64,000 nucleotides of DNA from an uncultured Bacteroidales bacterium (GTDB taxonomy: Bacteria > Bacteroidota > Bacteroidia > Bacteroidales > P3): the NCBI GenBank assembly GCA_944321735.1, contig CALUMK010000011.1, positions 1 through 64,000 on the forward strand, given 5' to 3'. Below the pieces are notes generated by a model. It searched no databases. It had not been told where the DNA came from and saw only the letters and a list, made by a program, of their open reading frames with translations. Made by a program: the position numbers and the translations under genes. Numbering within the stretch: position 1 is the first letter of the stretch; every line of letters starts with the position of its first letter. Positions 16,677 to 25,293 of the stretch are shown here, in pieces.

Positions 16677-16784
16677 AAAGAGGGTGAGCCAAAAGTCGCT
16701 GCATTCTATTCTAGAGAGACCCCCCGCAGAATACATTCTGGCAGGGTTCCTCGATAAGGAAAACGGCTTTGGGGTCACTCTCTT
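16677..16784. repeat. Imperfect inverted repeat of about 108 bp
   Basis: aaagagggtgagccaaaag (16677-16695) is roughly the reverse complement of 16767-16784 (ctttggggtcactctctt). Between them cagaat-ac-attctg forms a small palindrome. It directly abuts the larger palindrome at 16786. The arrangement resembles a small non-autonomous repeat; no ORF is present. Confidence 0.5.
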
Positions 16785-16785
16785 A

Positions 16786-16982
16786 AACCCAAATCGGTCA
16801 TTAGACTTTGGGGAGATTGCCCGCTTGTGTCATGCAGCATGCTTCTCGCCTAGCCGAAGGCGTAGCGGGCTACGTCGAGGCGTAGCGAGAAACAGGATGC
16901 GGACAGAAGCGGGCAAGATGCCCGAATGCCTCATTTTCCCAATCAGAAACGGACTCGGCGTGTCTAATGACCGATTTGGGTT
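16786..16982. repeat. 197-bp nested palindrome
   Basis: Perfect 21-bp arms at 16786-16806 and 16962-16982 (right arm begins gtctaatgaccgatttggg). Inside, gcccgctt pairs with aagcgggc, and further in cttctcgcc pairs with ggcg..gcgagaa. The whole segment can fold as one long interrupted hairpin. One arm-like sequence recurs alone at 28874-28898 (24 of 25 bases). No coding potential is visible. Confidence 0.75.
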
Positions 16983-17021
16983 AAATCAAGCCAAAGTGAT
17001 TTTTCCGCTGGCGAACCAATC

Positions 17022-17109
17022 CTTGCTTTTACGCATGGATTACGCTACCTTTGCACTCAATAGTTCGGAAAAATGTAAATTCAAACACAAAACCGAACTA
17101 TTTTATGAA
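17022..17109 (+). repeat. Upstream copy of the ~88-bp repeat flanking the AAA_14 ATPase
   Basis: This segment is repeated at 18463-18549 with only a few differences in its first 28 bases and one (T/C) in the rest. It contains TACCTTTG (17046-17053, a -7 box) followed by a 10-bp inverted repeat, aatagttcgg (17059-17068) with ccgaactatt (17093-17102). It ends at ttttatgaa, just before the ATPase ATG. A transcript starting ~7 nt after the box would begin with the hairpin. Confidence 0.85.
17046..17053 (+). promoter_or_regulatory. -7 box for the AAA_14 ATPase
   Basis: TACCTTTG fits TAnnTTTG. The downstream repeat copy has CACCTTTG at the same place, losing the first T, so only the upstream copy keeps a full box. 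Confidence 0.55.
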
Positions 17110-17111
17110 GA

Positions 17112-18452
17112 ATGGAAATTGAAAGAGAGATACTGCACACCCTCGAACAGTGGAAAAACGCTGCCGACCGCAAGCCCGTCCTGCTGACGGGCGCACGCCA
17201 AACAGGGAAAACCTGGGTCATGGAAACATTCGGCCGTCGATACTTCGATCATTGTGTCAAATTCGATTTTGACCGCCAGCCGGAACTGAAATCGGTCTTT
17301 CAAACATCCAAAAGCCCTGACCGCATTCTCAAAGAACTCGCCCTGTACTGCGAGAAACCGATACTGCCTCATAGGACCCTCCTCTTGTTTGACGAAATAC
17401 AAGAATGCGAAGAAGCTCTCAACAGCTTGAAATACTTCTACGAAGACGCACCGGAATACCCCATCGTGGCGGCAGGCTCGCTGCTCGGCGTAGCTGTCAG
17501 GAAGCGAAAAATGACAGTTCCTGTCGGCAAAGTAAAAATACTCAAGCTTTTCCCGGTTTCCTTCAAAGAATTTCTCCAAGCCAGCGATCCTGCAACTTTC
17601 AGGTACGTAGATTCATTGAAGGAGATACAGAACCTTCCGGAAATCATCCTGAACAAACTGGGGTCGGAATACCGGCGATTCCAAGTATCGGGCGGAATGC
17701 CGGAATCCGTTGTGGCGCTGCTCGACAATAAAGGCATCGAAACCGTAGAATCCACCCTCCAAGACATACTCGACCTCTATGAAATGGACTTTGCCAAATA
17801 CGCTGAAGCCCGAGACATTCCCCGCATTCACGCCATCTGGCATTCCTTGCCTTCCCAATTGTCCAAGGAAAACCGCAAATTCATCTACAGAATCGTGCGA
17901 AACGGTGCCCGTTCAAAGGACTACGAAGATGCGCTGATGTGGCTGGAAGAGGCCGGAATGATATACCGTATCTACCATATCAGCAAACCCGGAATGCCTT
18001 TGTCTGCCTATCAGGAAACCGATGCATTCAAAGTATATGCATGCGATTGCGGACTTCTCCGCCGTTTGGCTCGACTGCCTGCCAGCGTTGTCACCGACCC
18101 GACCGCCAATTATACGGAATTCAAAGGAGCTATGGCTGAAAACATCGTTCTGCAATCCATCCTTTCCCTCTCCGACGGACAAATCCCCTGCTATTGGACA
18201 TCGGGCGCGACAGCAGAAGTAGAGTTTGTATGGCAATGGAAAGAAGAAATCGTCCCTATCGAAGTAAAAGCGGAGAAGAATATCAGCGGGAACAGCCTTT
18301 CCGAATACAACAAAAAATACAAGCCCGAGCACCGTATCCGCTTTTCCATGCGCAACCTGCAATCCAACCATGGCCTCCTCAGCTGCCCCGCACCCCTGGC
18401 CGGGTGGATGGACAAGCTGCTTCGCCTGACAGAACGCGCAACACAGGCATGA
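17112..18452 (+). CDS. AAA_14 / DUF4143 ATPase
   Basis: A 446-residue P-loop ATPase of the AAA_14 plus DUF4143 type, a family abundant in Bacteroidota and often multicopy, with no settled function. Walker A GARQTGKT is at residues 27-34, Walker B LLLFDEIQ near 91-97, and an AAGSLLG sensor-like strand follows. The C-terminal half is the DUF4143 region, with a nuclease-like ELVW/IEVKAEK stretch (EFVWQWKEEIVPIEVKAEKN). The ATG at 17112 immediately follows an 88-bp repeat; a second copy of that repeat lies 10 bp after the stop. The gene thus sits as a cassette between direct repeats, which would allow loss or gain by recombination. No toxin, antitoxin or transposase is adjacent. Confidence 0.88.
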   Translation: MEIEREILHTLEQWKNAADRKPVLLTGARQTGKTWVMETFGRRYFDHCVKFDFDRQPELKSVFQTSKSPDRILKELALYCEKPILPHRTLLLFDEIQECEEALNSLKYFYEDAPEYPIVAAGSLLGVAVRKRKMTVPVGKVKILKLFPVSFKEFLQASDPATFRYVDSLKEIQNLPEIILNKLGSEYRRFQVSGGMPESVVALLDNKGIETVESTLQDILDLYEMDFAKYAEARDIPRIHAIWHSLPSQLSKENRKFIYRIVRNGARSKDYEDALMWLEEAGMIYRIYHISKPGMPLSAYQETDAFKVYACDCGLLRRLARLPASVVTDPTANYTEFKGAMAENIVLQSILSLSDGQIPCYWTSGATAEVEFVWQWKEEIVPIEVKAEKNISGNSLSEYNKKYKPEHRIRFSMRNLQSNHGLLSCPAPLAGWMDKLLRLTERATQA

Positions 18453-18462
18453 TTCCATGGAA

Positions 18463-18549
18463 CTTGCTCTACGAATGGGTTGCGCCACCTTTGCACTCAA
18501 TAGTTCGGAAAAATGCAAATTCAAACACAAAACCGAACTATTTTATGAA
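18463..18549 (+). repeat. Downstream copy of the AAA_14 flanking repeat
   Basis: It matches 17022-17109, including the 10-bp inverted repeat (18499-18508 with 18533-18542) and the ttttatgaa end. No ORF follows it, so it may mark the start of a deleted second gene copy. Confidence 0.85.
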
Positions 18550-18591
18550 CGGCAGCTTACATGGTTCCTTGCTTCAGTTTCTCAAAATAAC

Positions 18592-18636
18592 AAAACAAAA
18601 GCGACCCCGATAGAACCTATTCCCTATCAGGGTCGC
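18592..18636 (-). terminator. Rho-independent terminator of ftsE
   Basis: gcgaccc with inner gatag (from 18601) pairs with ctatc..gggtcgc (ending 18636). On the minus strand a T-rich tract follows (plus-strand aaaacaaaa just left of the stem). It lies 35 bp after the ftsE stop. Confidence 0.75.
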
Positions 18637-18670
18637 TTCGCATAAAAAGCCCTCTTCCCGATTTTTCCGC

Positions 18671-19351
18671 TTACAACTGTTCGTGGCGGACTTGGCCATC
18701 CTCGCAGACCAGGATATGGGAGGGGTATTTGGTAATCATCAGAAAATCGTGCGTGGCCACCAAGACCGCGCAGCCCGCCTTGCTGATATCGACAAGAAGC
18801 TTCATGATTTCCTCGGACGTGTCCGGATCCAGATTGCCGGTAGGTTCGTCGGCCAAGATGATTTCCGGCCTGTTGAGCAAGGCGCGGGCAATGGCGATGC
18901 GCTGCTGCTCCCCGCCCGAAAGCTGGTAAGGCATCTTGCGGGCTTTGGCTTCCAGCCCCACCAATTCCAGAACCTGACGGATACGGTAGTCCATCTCGTC
19001 CTTGTTCTTCCAATCGGTAGCACCGAGGACAAAGGAAAGGTTGTCATAGACCGAACGGTCGGTCAGCAGCTGGAAATCCTGGAACACGATGCCGAGCTTG
19101 CGCCTGAGGTAAGGGATATCGCGCGTCCGCAGCCGTGCCAAGTCGTAACCGGCCACGCTCGCCTGCCCTGAAACCACCGGTATATCCGCATAAAACGTGC
19201 GCAACAGGGAGCTTTTCCCCGTGCCGGTCTTGCCAATCAAGTACACGAAATCGCCCTGGGCAATCTCCAAGTTCACATCCGAAAGGATTTTCACATTCTT
19301 CTGGTACACATCCAAGTTCCGCGTCCAGATGACCGCATTCGAATCTTCCAT
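18671..19351 (-). CDS. ftsE: FtsE-like ABC transporter ATP-binding protein
   Basis: A 226-residue ATP-binding subunit. Walker A GKTGTGKSS (40-48), Q-loop VFQDFQLL, signature LSGGEQQR (144-151), Walker B ILADEPTGNLDP (165-) and the ATHD switch histidine are all present. The pattern MxRRKLGIVFQDFQLLTDRSVYDNLSFVL is typical of FtsE, which with FtsX transmits a signal to peptidoglycan hydrolases at division. FtsX is not adjacent here, so the gene is separated from its usual partner. A LolD-type role is possible but less likely by motif pattern. Confidence 0.85.
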   Translation of the reverse strand: MEDSNAVIWTRNLDVYQKNVKILSDVNLEIAQGDFVYLIGKTGTGKSSLLRTFYADIPVVSGQASVAGYDLARLRTRDIPYLRRKLGIVFQDFQLLTDRSVYDNLSFVLGATDWKNKDEMDYRIRQVLELVGLEAKARKMPYQLSGGEQQRIAIARALLNRPEIILADEPTGNLDPDTSEEIMKLLVDISKAGCAVLVATHDFLMITKYPSHILVCEDGQVRHEQL

Positions 19352-19562
19352 AAGCTCCTATCTTGCATTATCTGCCGACGGCACGGCAACATTTCAGCCC
19401 GCATGACACGTCAATTTGCCATTGCCGCAGACCGCCAACATCCTGCGAAGATACACCAAAAACGACATACCCCCAAAAAGAGAACCGGACTTGCCAGCCC
19501 GACCCCATTCCAAAGGCCGCCTATCGGATATAGAACATGCCTAAAGTTTGGCAAAAACCAAG

Positions 19563-20624
19563 CTAGTCCTTCCCGAACGGCTTCAAGCCCTTCACTGCTT
19601 CATCCGGCGTAATCCGCTTGCCGCCGTTGTCCAAGTCAATCAGCACGTAACGCCTATTGCCCATACCCAATTCCTCCATGTACGAAAGCTGGCGATGCCC
19701 GTGCCGGCTCTCGATCCGTTCCACCAAAGCCCGGTTCTCGGCCTCGGTCATCGCGTAGATCAAATCCACGCAAGCTTGGTCGAGGGCAAGAATATCGGTC
19801 GAGGACAGAATCCCCACATTGGGCGTCACCACCGGTTCGGCATTGCCCCCTTCGCAATCGCAGGACACCGACATATTGCGCATCACGTTCACATAAGTGA
19901 TATGCTCGCCGAAATGGTCCACCACCGCCTTGGTCGATTCGGTCATCCGCTCCATGAATTCCTCCTTGGCAATGTCCCACTGGTTATCCTGATGGGGCGT
20001 GGTATGGATCCAAGCCTTGCCCACCCGGCCATCGGCGCATCCAATCCCGATGTTCTTGTTGCTGCCGCCGAAACCGCCTTGGCTATGGCCCTTGAAATGT
20101 GTCAGAACCACCATGGAATTGTAATCGGCAATATGGCTGCCCATGGCCATCTTCGTGAACCATTTCCCTCCCTTGACAGGCAGGCAGAGCGTGTCCTCCT
20201 CGTCCATGATGTCCACCGGGCAGAACGTCCAACCGTTCACCTTCAAGGTCTGGCGATGCTGCTCAGTCGTGTAGCGGTCGCCCGTGTAATAGGTGTTGGT
20301 TTCCACGATACGGGCATCGGGCAAGTCTTTTTTGATTAATGATTCGACCCAATCATGGGGAATAATGTTGGGCCCGTTTTGCTCGCCGGTGTGCAACTTC
20401 ACCGCCGTTTCGCCTTCAATATTCCCGCAAACCTGCTCATAGGCCTTGATCAGCCCTTCGGCACTGAGATTCCGGGTAAAGTACACAATGGATTCGTTGC
20501 CATTCCGTTCTTCGTAGGACACGTACTTGTCGCCGCCCGTCCCCGGCACAGGCTTTGTCTGCGCCATGGCGGCAAGGTTCAAGGCCACCATGCCGGCCAT
20601 CATCGTTGTCAGTATTTTTTTCAT
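19563..20624 (-). CDS. Exported DUF362 protein
   Basis: A 353-residue protein with a signal peptide (cleavage after LAAMAQ, about residue 22), then a DUF362 domain. Visible blocks include HTGEQNGPNIIPHDWVESLIK, the MVVLTHFKGHSQGGFGGSNKNIGIGCADG segment, and PNVGILSSTDILALDQACVDLIY. Some DUF362 proteins carry a ferredoxin domain; this one has only scattered cysteines (a C-D-C pair near NMSVSCDCEGG) and no CxxCxxC cluster. The molecular function of the exported subgroup is unknown to me. The gene is solitary, with long gaps on both sides and no clear promoter box. Confidence 0.8.
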   Translation of the reverse strand: MKKILTTMMAGMVALNLAAMAQTKPVPGTGGDKYVSYEERNGNESIVYFTRNLSAEGLIKAYEQVCGNIEGETAVKLHTGEQNGPNIIPHDWVESLIKKDLPDARIVETNTYYTGDRYTTEQHRQTLKVNGWTFCPVDIMDEEDTLCLPVKGGKWFTKMAMGSHIADYNSMVVLTHFKGHSQGGFGGSNKNIGIGCADGRVGKAWIHTTPHQDNQWDIAKEEFMERMTESTKAVVDHFGEHITYVNVMRNMSVSCDCEGGNAEPVVTPNVGILSSTDILALDQACVDLIYAMTEAENRALVERIESRHGHRQLSYMEELGMGNRRYVLIDLDNGGKRITPDEAVKGLKPFGKD

Positions 20625-21113
20625 ACCGAATAGTTTTTTTTACTGTAAAACGTTGCCCCTTGCGGTGACGATAGATTCCCGCAGCGGGGTGATATACGTG
20701 CATTTTGCCATAAACCGTTGCCCTTTACGCTCTTCATATCAAGCTTGAACTCCGCCCAAAGAAATCGATACCAAGCCGAAACCGATGCCATTCAAGTCAA
20801 ATCAGCACAGCCAATGAGCGATCCAGACACAATCCCGCCAATGAAATCAATGGCAAAATTAAACATTGGCCATCAACCAGCATCTACCTGCATGCACGGA
20901 ATCATGACCCGGATTACAGGAAGCCGTATCCTGCCCGACCGCAAACCCAATCAGCGGATATGTAAAGCAATTTCTGTGAAAGGCTATCCAGAACAAGGAT
21001 TTTTTGTAACTTCGCTTTTTTCGTGCGCACTGCGATAACTCGCAGCCAAGCTTCGCGCCCCAGCTTAGGGTGTGTCCTATACGCCTTAATTGAAACGTGC
21101 CAAACACAGCAGC
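20625..21113. other. 489-bp gap between the DUF362 gene and the broken ATPase gene
   Basis: No conserved ORF. Near its right end TAACTTCG (21007-21014) resembles the TAnnTTcG variant of the -7 box. CTGCGA-TAAC-TCGCAG (21030-21045) forms a short hairpin just downstream. Both would belong to the leader of the gene at 21114. Confidence 0.45.
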
Positions 21114-22710
21114 ATGATGAAATTTCCGGTAAACGTACAATCGTTCAGACAACTCCGAGAAGAAGGCTATGTCTATGTGGACAAGACCGCCATGGTGTAC
21201 CAATTGGTCAAGACCGGCCACGTGTATTTCCTGAGCCGTCCCCGGCGTTTCGGCAAAAGCCTCCTTGTCTCCACGCTCCGGAACTATTTCGAAGGGCGGA
21301 AAGAACTTTTTCCAAGGCTTGGCCATCGAAAAGCTCGAAACCGAATGGAACCAATATCCGGTATTCCATATCGACTTCAACGGCGGGGACTTCCTGACTG
21401 CCGGCAGTTTGGAGGGAATTTTGGAGGGCATTGTCTCATCTTGGGAAAGGCAATACGGGAAAAGTCCTGACTACACAGACGTAGGCAACCGTTTCGCCTA
21501 CGTCCTGCACCAGGCCCGGCAGCAATACGGCCGCCGCTGCGCCGTCCTGATAGACGAGTACGACAAACCCATTCTAGATGTCCTGGACACCGGGCGGAAG
21601 ACCAGTCTCGACGGCCAGGAATGTCTTTTGGAAGACCGCCATCGGGACATCCTCAAGGCTTTTTACTCGGTCTTCAAGGCCGCTGACGAGGATATCCAGT
21701 TCGTCCTCCTCACCGGCGTCACCAAATTTTCCCAAGTCAGCGTGTTCAGCGGCTTCAACAAACCCGCCGACATCAGCATGAACGCCCAGTTCGAGAGCCT
21801 ATGCGGCATCACCCAAGAGGAACTGGAGAACTGCTTTGCCGAACCGATAGCCCAGATGGCACGGGAGCTGGGACTCAGCCGGGAAAAAATACTCCAGAAT
21901 CTCAAAGACCAGTACGACGGCTACCATTTCAGCCATCGCATGACCGATATCTACAACCCGTTCAGCCTGCTCAACGCTTTTTACCAGCAATCCATCCAAG
22001 ATTTCTGGTTCAGCAGCGGAACACCTTCCTACCTGCTCCGCCTGCTCTCCCATAGCCACGAGAACCTGAACGAAATGACCGGCAAATACTACAGCCCCAA
22101 TGAATTCGTGGATTACAAGGCCGATGTGGAAAAGCCCCTGCCCATGATTTACCAAAGCGGGTATCTGACCATTAAGAAATACGACCCGTTCTTCCATACA
22201 TTCCTATTGGATTTCCCCAACAACGAAGTCAAAAATGGCTTTGTGTCCTTAGTCGCCTCCAACTATCTGAAGCCCAAACAGAATATGGACAGCTGGATTC
22301 GGAAGATTGTTTCTGCGCTGCACCAAGGCCAACCGGAGAGCTTGCGCGACATCTTCACCGCTTTCCTGGCCGACATTCCTTACACCATGCGGCGCAAAAA
22401 AAGCTTGCCGGAACGCGAGAACTTTTTCCATTACACGTTCTACCTTATATTCAAGTTGATAAGCGTCTACACGGTTTATACTGAAAAAGAACAAAGCCAA
22501 GGTCGGTCCGACTGCATCGTGGAGACCCCGCAGTATGTCTATATTTTCGAATTCAAGCTGGACGGAACAGCCGAAGAAGCCCTCAGGCAAATAGAAGAAA
22601 AAGGATATGCCCGGCCTTACGCCGCCGACTCCCGCAAACTCTTCCGCATCGGGGCTTCGTTTTCCTCCAAGACCGGCACGATAGCTGACTGGAAGCACAT
22701 CCCAGCGTAG
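21114..22710 (+). pseudogene. AAA-ATPase-like / PD-(D/E)XK nuclease protein, frameshifted
   Basis: Two overlapping frames make up one protein. The first (from ATG 21114) encodes the AAA-ATPase-like start: VNVQSFRQLREEGYVYVDKTAMVY and the P-loop-like SRPRRFGKSLL. The second frame (to 22710) encodes the rest: AIEKLETEW, IDEYDKPIL, LLTGVTKFSQVSVFSGFNK, and a C-terminal PD-(D/E)XK domain with FEFKLDG. The frames join at a five-T run (21307-21311). Removing one T gives KELFQGLAIEKLE, the expected family sequence, so this is a single +1 change. It could be a decayed gene, phase variation in the T-run, or a sequence error. Everything downstream is intact, which favours a recent or reversible event. 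Confidence 0.85.
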
Positions 22711-22783
22711 CAAACGACTGTACTGCTTGCCGCAAGCCCCCTGCGCATTGGCATGTCCAAGCCTGCGTATTCGGATTTTTACC

Positions 22784-22791
22784 TATCTTTG
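22784..22791 (+). promoter_or_regulatory. -7 box for tig
   Basis: TATCTTTG, a full TAnnTTTG match, lies 95 bp before the trigger factor ATG. No TTG is found at the usual -33 spacing. Confidence 0.5.
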
Positions 22792-22886
22792 CTGTTTGGT
22801 TTGTCCGCTGGAATAGCATGATGCCGACATGGGCATCGCACGCAAGCCAAAACAGGAAACGCTGATATTTAAATATTTGTAAAATA

Positions 22887-24269
22887 ATGAACATCACAAG
22901 AGAACCAAAAGGGGAATTGTCCGCTTACCTGAAGTTAGAGCTGGTACCCCAGGATTACGAAGGCAAGGTTGCCGAGGAGTTGAAGAATTATCGTAAGAAG
23001 GTAACGATGCACGGGTTCCGTCCCGGACAGGTTCCCATGGGACTTGTAAAGAAGATGTACGGGCAGGCCGTCCTGATGGATCAGATTAACAAAATCGTGG
23101 CCGAAAGCATAACCAATTATATCAAGGAGAACAAAATCGATATCTTAGGCCATGCCCTCCCCGTGCCGGAAGAAGAAAAGAAGAGCGAATACGATTTCGA
23201 GAACCCCGGCGACTTCACGATGTGGTTCGAAATCGGGCTGGCTCCCGAATTCTCGATCGACCTGGCCGGCATCAAGACGACGGCTTACCATGTAGTGGCC
23301 ACCGATGAACAGATCGACAAGCACCAGGAAAGCATCTGCCGCCGCTACGGCGTAGTCAGCAGCCCTGAAACCGCAGGCGCTGCCGACACCTTGGGCGGGG
23401 AACTCTTCGAATTGGACGAAGAAGGCAACATCAAGGAAGGCGGCATCAACACCAAGACATCGATTGCCATCGACCTGATTGCCCTGAAGACCATCCAGAA
23501 GCAGTTCATCGGCAAGAAGGTGGGAGACACCGTGGATTTCGAAATCCAGAAGGCATTCAAGAACAAGGCCGACCTTTCCTCGATGCTCAACATCAAGGAA
23601 GAAGAACTGGCCAACATCGCGCCCAAGTTCCGTTTCCGGATCGACAGCATCACCCACGTGGAACCGGCCGTTCCCGGAGAAGACCTTTACGCCAAGGCTT
23701 ACCCCGGCGTGGAAATCAAGGACGAAGCCGCTTTCCGCGAACAAATGCGCAAGGAAATCGAAGGCTACTACAAGCAGCATAGCGACAAGAAGCTCTTTGT
23801 CGATACCGTTGACAAAATCATCGACAATACCAAGTTCGACCTGCCGATGGACTTCATCAAGCGTTGGGTCATCTCCGAAACCAACCGCGATGCCGAAGAA
23901 AAGAAACAGGAACCCATCAACGACATCCCCGAAGAAGAGCTCAAGCAGATTGAACGCTCGCTGCGCTGGGATTTGATCCAGAACAAGATTACCGCCCAAT
24001 ACGAAGTGAAGCTGGAAATGCAGGATTTGCGCGACTTCTACAAGAACCGGGTGCTGGCCCAGTACTTCCCGGTAAATGCCGAAGACGAAGAAAGCAAGAA
24101 GCGCATTGAAGCCTTCATCGATTCGATGATGAAGAACGAGGAAGAAGTGAAACGTGTCTACGACATGGTTTTTGAAGAAAAGCTGACCGCCCTGTTCATG
24201 GAGAAGACGCAGATGGAGACGAAGGATGTGGATATGGATGAGTTTGTGGCTATTCTCCAGAAAAAGTAG
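22887..24269 (+). CDS. tig: Trigger factor
   Basis: Ribosome-bound chaperone, 460 residues. The N-terminal ribosome-binding domain carries the GFRPGQVPMGLVKKMYG signature (residues 45-61, counterpart of the GFRxGKxP loop). A divergent FKBP-like middle domain follows (about 150-240), then a long helical C-terminal arm. Bacteroidota trigger factors have a shortened or divergent PPIase domain, as seen here. It is followed by clpP after 343 bp, a partnership also found in other phyla, although clpX is not here. A hairpin repeat starts right at its stop codon. Confidence 0.93.
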   Translation: MNITREPKGELSAYLKLELVPQDYEGKVAEELKNYRKKVTMHGFRPGQVPMGLVKKMYGQAVLMDQINKIVAESITNYIKENKIDILGHALPVPEEEKKSEYDFENPGDFTMWFEIGLAPEFSIDLAGIKTTAYHVVATDEQIDKHQESICRRYGVVSSPETAGAADTLGGELFELDEEGNIKEGGINTKTSIAIDLIALKTIQKQFIGKKVGDTVDFEIQKAFKNKADLSSMLNIKEEELANIAPKFRFRIDSITHVEPAVPGEDLYAKAYPGVEIKDEAAFREQMRKEIEGYYKQHSDKKLFVDTVDKIIDNTKFDLPMDFIKRWVISETNRDAEEKKQEPINDIPEEELKQIERSLRWDLIQNKITAQYEVKLEMQDLRDFYKNRVLAQYFPVNAEDEESKKRIEAFIDSMMKNEEEVKRVYDMVFEEKLTALFMEKTQMETKDVDMDEFVAILQKK

Positions 24270-24392
24270 CGGCTTGTGATAATGGGCAATCTACCGCGTT
24301 GCACTCCCTTGGCAAAATCCTCACGTACAAAAGTACGCTCCGGTTTGCCTGCGGTCGCGCGCCTTGTATCTTGCCCATTCTGACAAGCCGCT
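24268..24392. repeat. Hairpin repeat family, copy after tig
   Basis: Outer arms agcggcttgt (24268-24277) and acaagccgct (24383-24392) pair over 10 bp. Inside, atgggcaa pairs with ttgcccat across a 4x4 loop. The centre is CGTAC-AAAA-GTACG (24324-24337). It begins inside the tig stop codon region. Compared with the copy at 13436, the outer arm differs at several positions and both sides have changed together. Confidence 0.85.
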
Positions 24393-24428
24393 TAGGAACG
24401 GGTATTTCTTGGCAATCATAAAAACGAA

Positions 24429-24457
24429 CGCCTCGTATTTTAGCCGTTCTGACACGC
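24429..24457. repeat. End fragment of the hairpin repeat
   Basis: Matches the right end of the copy at 25280-25403 (cgcctcg.at.ttagccgttctgacacgc) at about 27 of 29 bases. No left half is present. It lies in the tig-clpP gap; the rest of that gap (to 24612) shows no further feature. Confidence 0.65.
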
Positions 24458-24612
24458 TACTTATGAGAACAGGAAAAGGCTTCGGGCAAACCGTCCGAAT
24501 TCTTTGACAAGTCGCTTGAAAGGGGGAATTCTCTGATAGCCATGCGGTTGTCGGATTCTCCAGAACAAGCAAACGGATATTTATTCCGATTCACTTCCAA
24601 AAGGAAACTGAA

Positions 24613-25293
24613 ATGAACAACGAATTCAGAAAATACGCCATGGGGCATCGGGGCATCAGCAGTCTGGCTTTGGACCGCTTTGATGCCTATACCCGGGCCT
24701 ATATTTCGCCGACCATTATCGAGGAACGCCAGCTGAACGTGGCGCAGATGGATGTGTTCTCCCGTTTGATGATGGACCGCATCATCTTCTTGGGAACGGC
24801 CATCAACGACGAAGTGGCCAACATCATCCAAGCCCAGCTGCTGTTCCTCGATTCGGTGGATTCCAAGAAGGATATCCAGATTTACCTCAACACGCCCGGC
24901 GGTTCGGTTTATGCCGGCCTTGGCATCTACGACACGATGCAGTACGTTTCATCGGACGTAGCTACAATCTGTACCGGCATGGCAGCCTCGATGGGTTCCA
25001 TCCTGCTCTGCGCCGGCGCCAAAGGCAAACGCTCGGCCTTGAAGCACTCCCGCGTGCTGATTCACCAGCCGCTCGGCGGCGCGGAAGGGCAGGCTTCAGA
25101 CATCGAGATTACCGCCCGCGAAATCCTCAAGGTAAAGAAGGAACTTTACGACATCATCGCCGAGCACAGCGGCCAGCCTTACGAGAAAATCTACAAGGAT
25201 GCCGACCGCGACTTCTGGATGACCTCGCAGGAGGCGCTGGAGTATGGGATGATTGATGAGATTCTCGAAAAACCGAAAAGCGGCGTGCGATAA
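24613..25293 (+). CDS. clpP: ATP-dependent Clp protease proteolytic subunit
   Basis: Serine peptidase that forms the 14-mer chamber of Clp protease, 226 residues. The catalytic triad is Ser126 (GMAASMGS), His151 (IHQPLGG) and Asp200 ([12 protein letters not shown]). [19 protein letters not shown] is the substrate-strand region. The N-terminus is about 25 residues longer than the E. coli precursor. In most genomes clpX follows; here the next gene is lepB. The stop codon TAA lies inside the left arm of a hairpin repeat. Confidence 0.95.
   Translation: MNNEFRKYAMGHRGISSLALDRFDAYTRAYISPTIIEERQLNVAQMDVFSRLMMDRIIFLGTAINDEVANIIQAQLLFLDSVDSKKDIQIYLNTPGGSVYAGLGIYDTMQYVSSDVATICTGMAASMGSILLCAGAKGKRSALKHSRVLIHQPLGGAEGQASDIEITAREILKVKKELYDIIAEHSGQPYEKIYKDADRDFWMTSQEALEYGMIDEILEKPKSGVR

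Noticed and set aside
18457-18645. 62-codon ORF over the downstream AAA_14 repeat
   Set aside because: It translates repeat and terminator sequence; no second ATPase start is preserved.
16665-18670. Insertion sequence around the AAA_14 gene
   Set aside because: Direct rather than inverted repeats, no transposase, and no target-site duplication that I can see.
20859-21431. 190-codon minus-strand frame near the broken ATPase gene
   Set aside because: Half of it is antisense of the ATPase N-terminus and the rest lies in a gap; no conserved motif.
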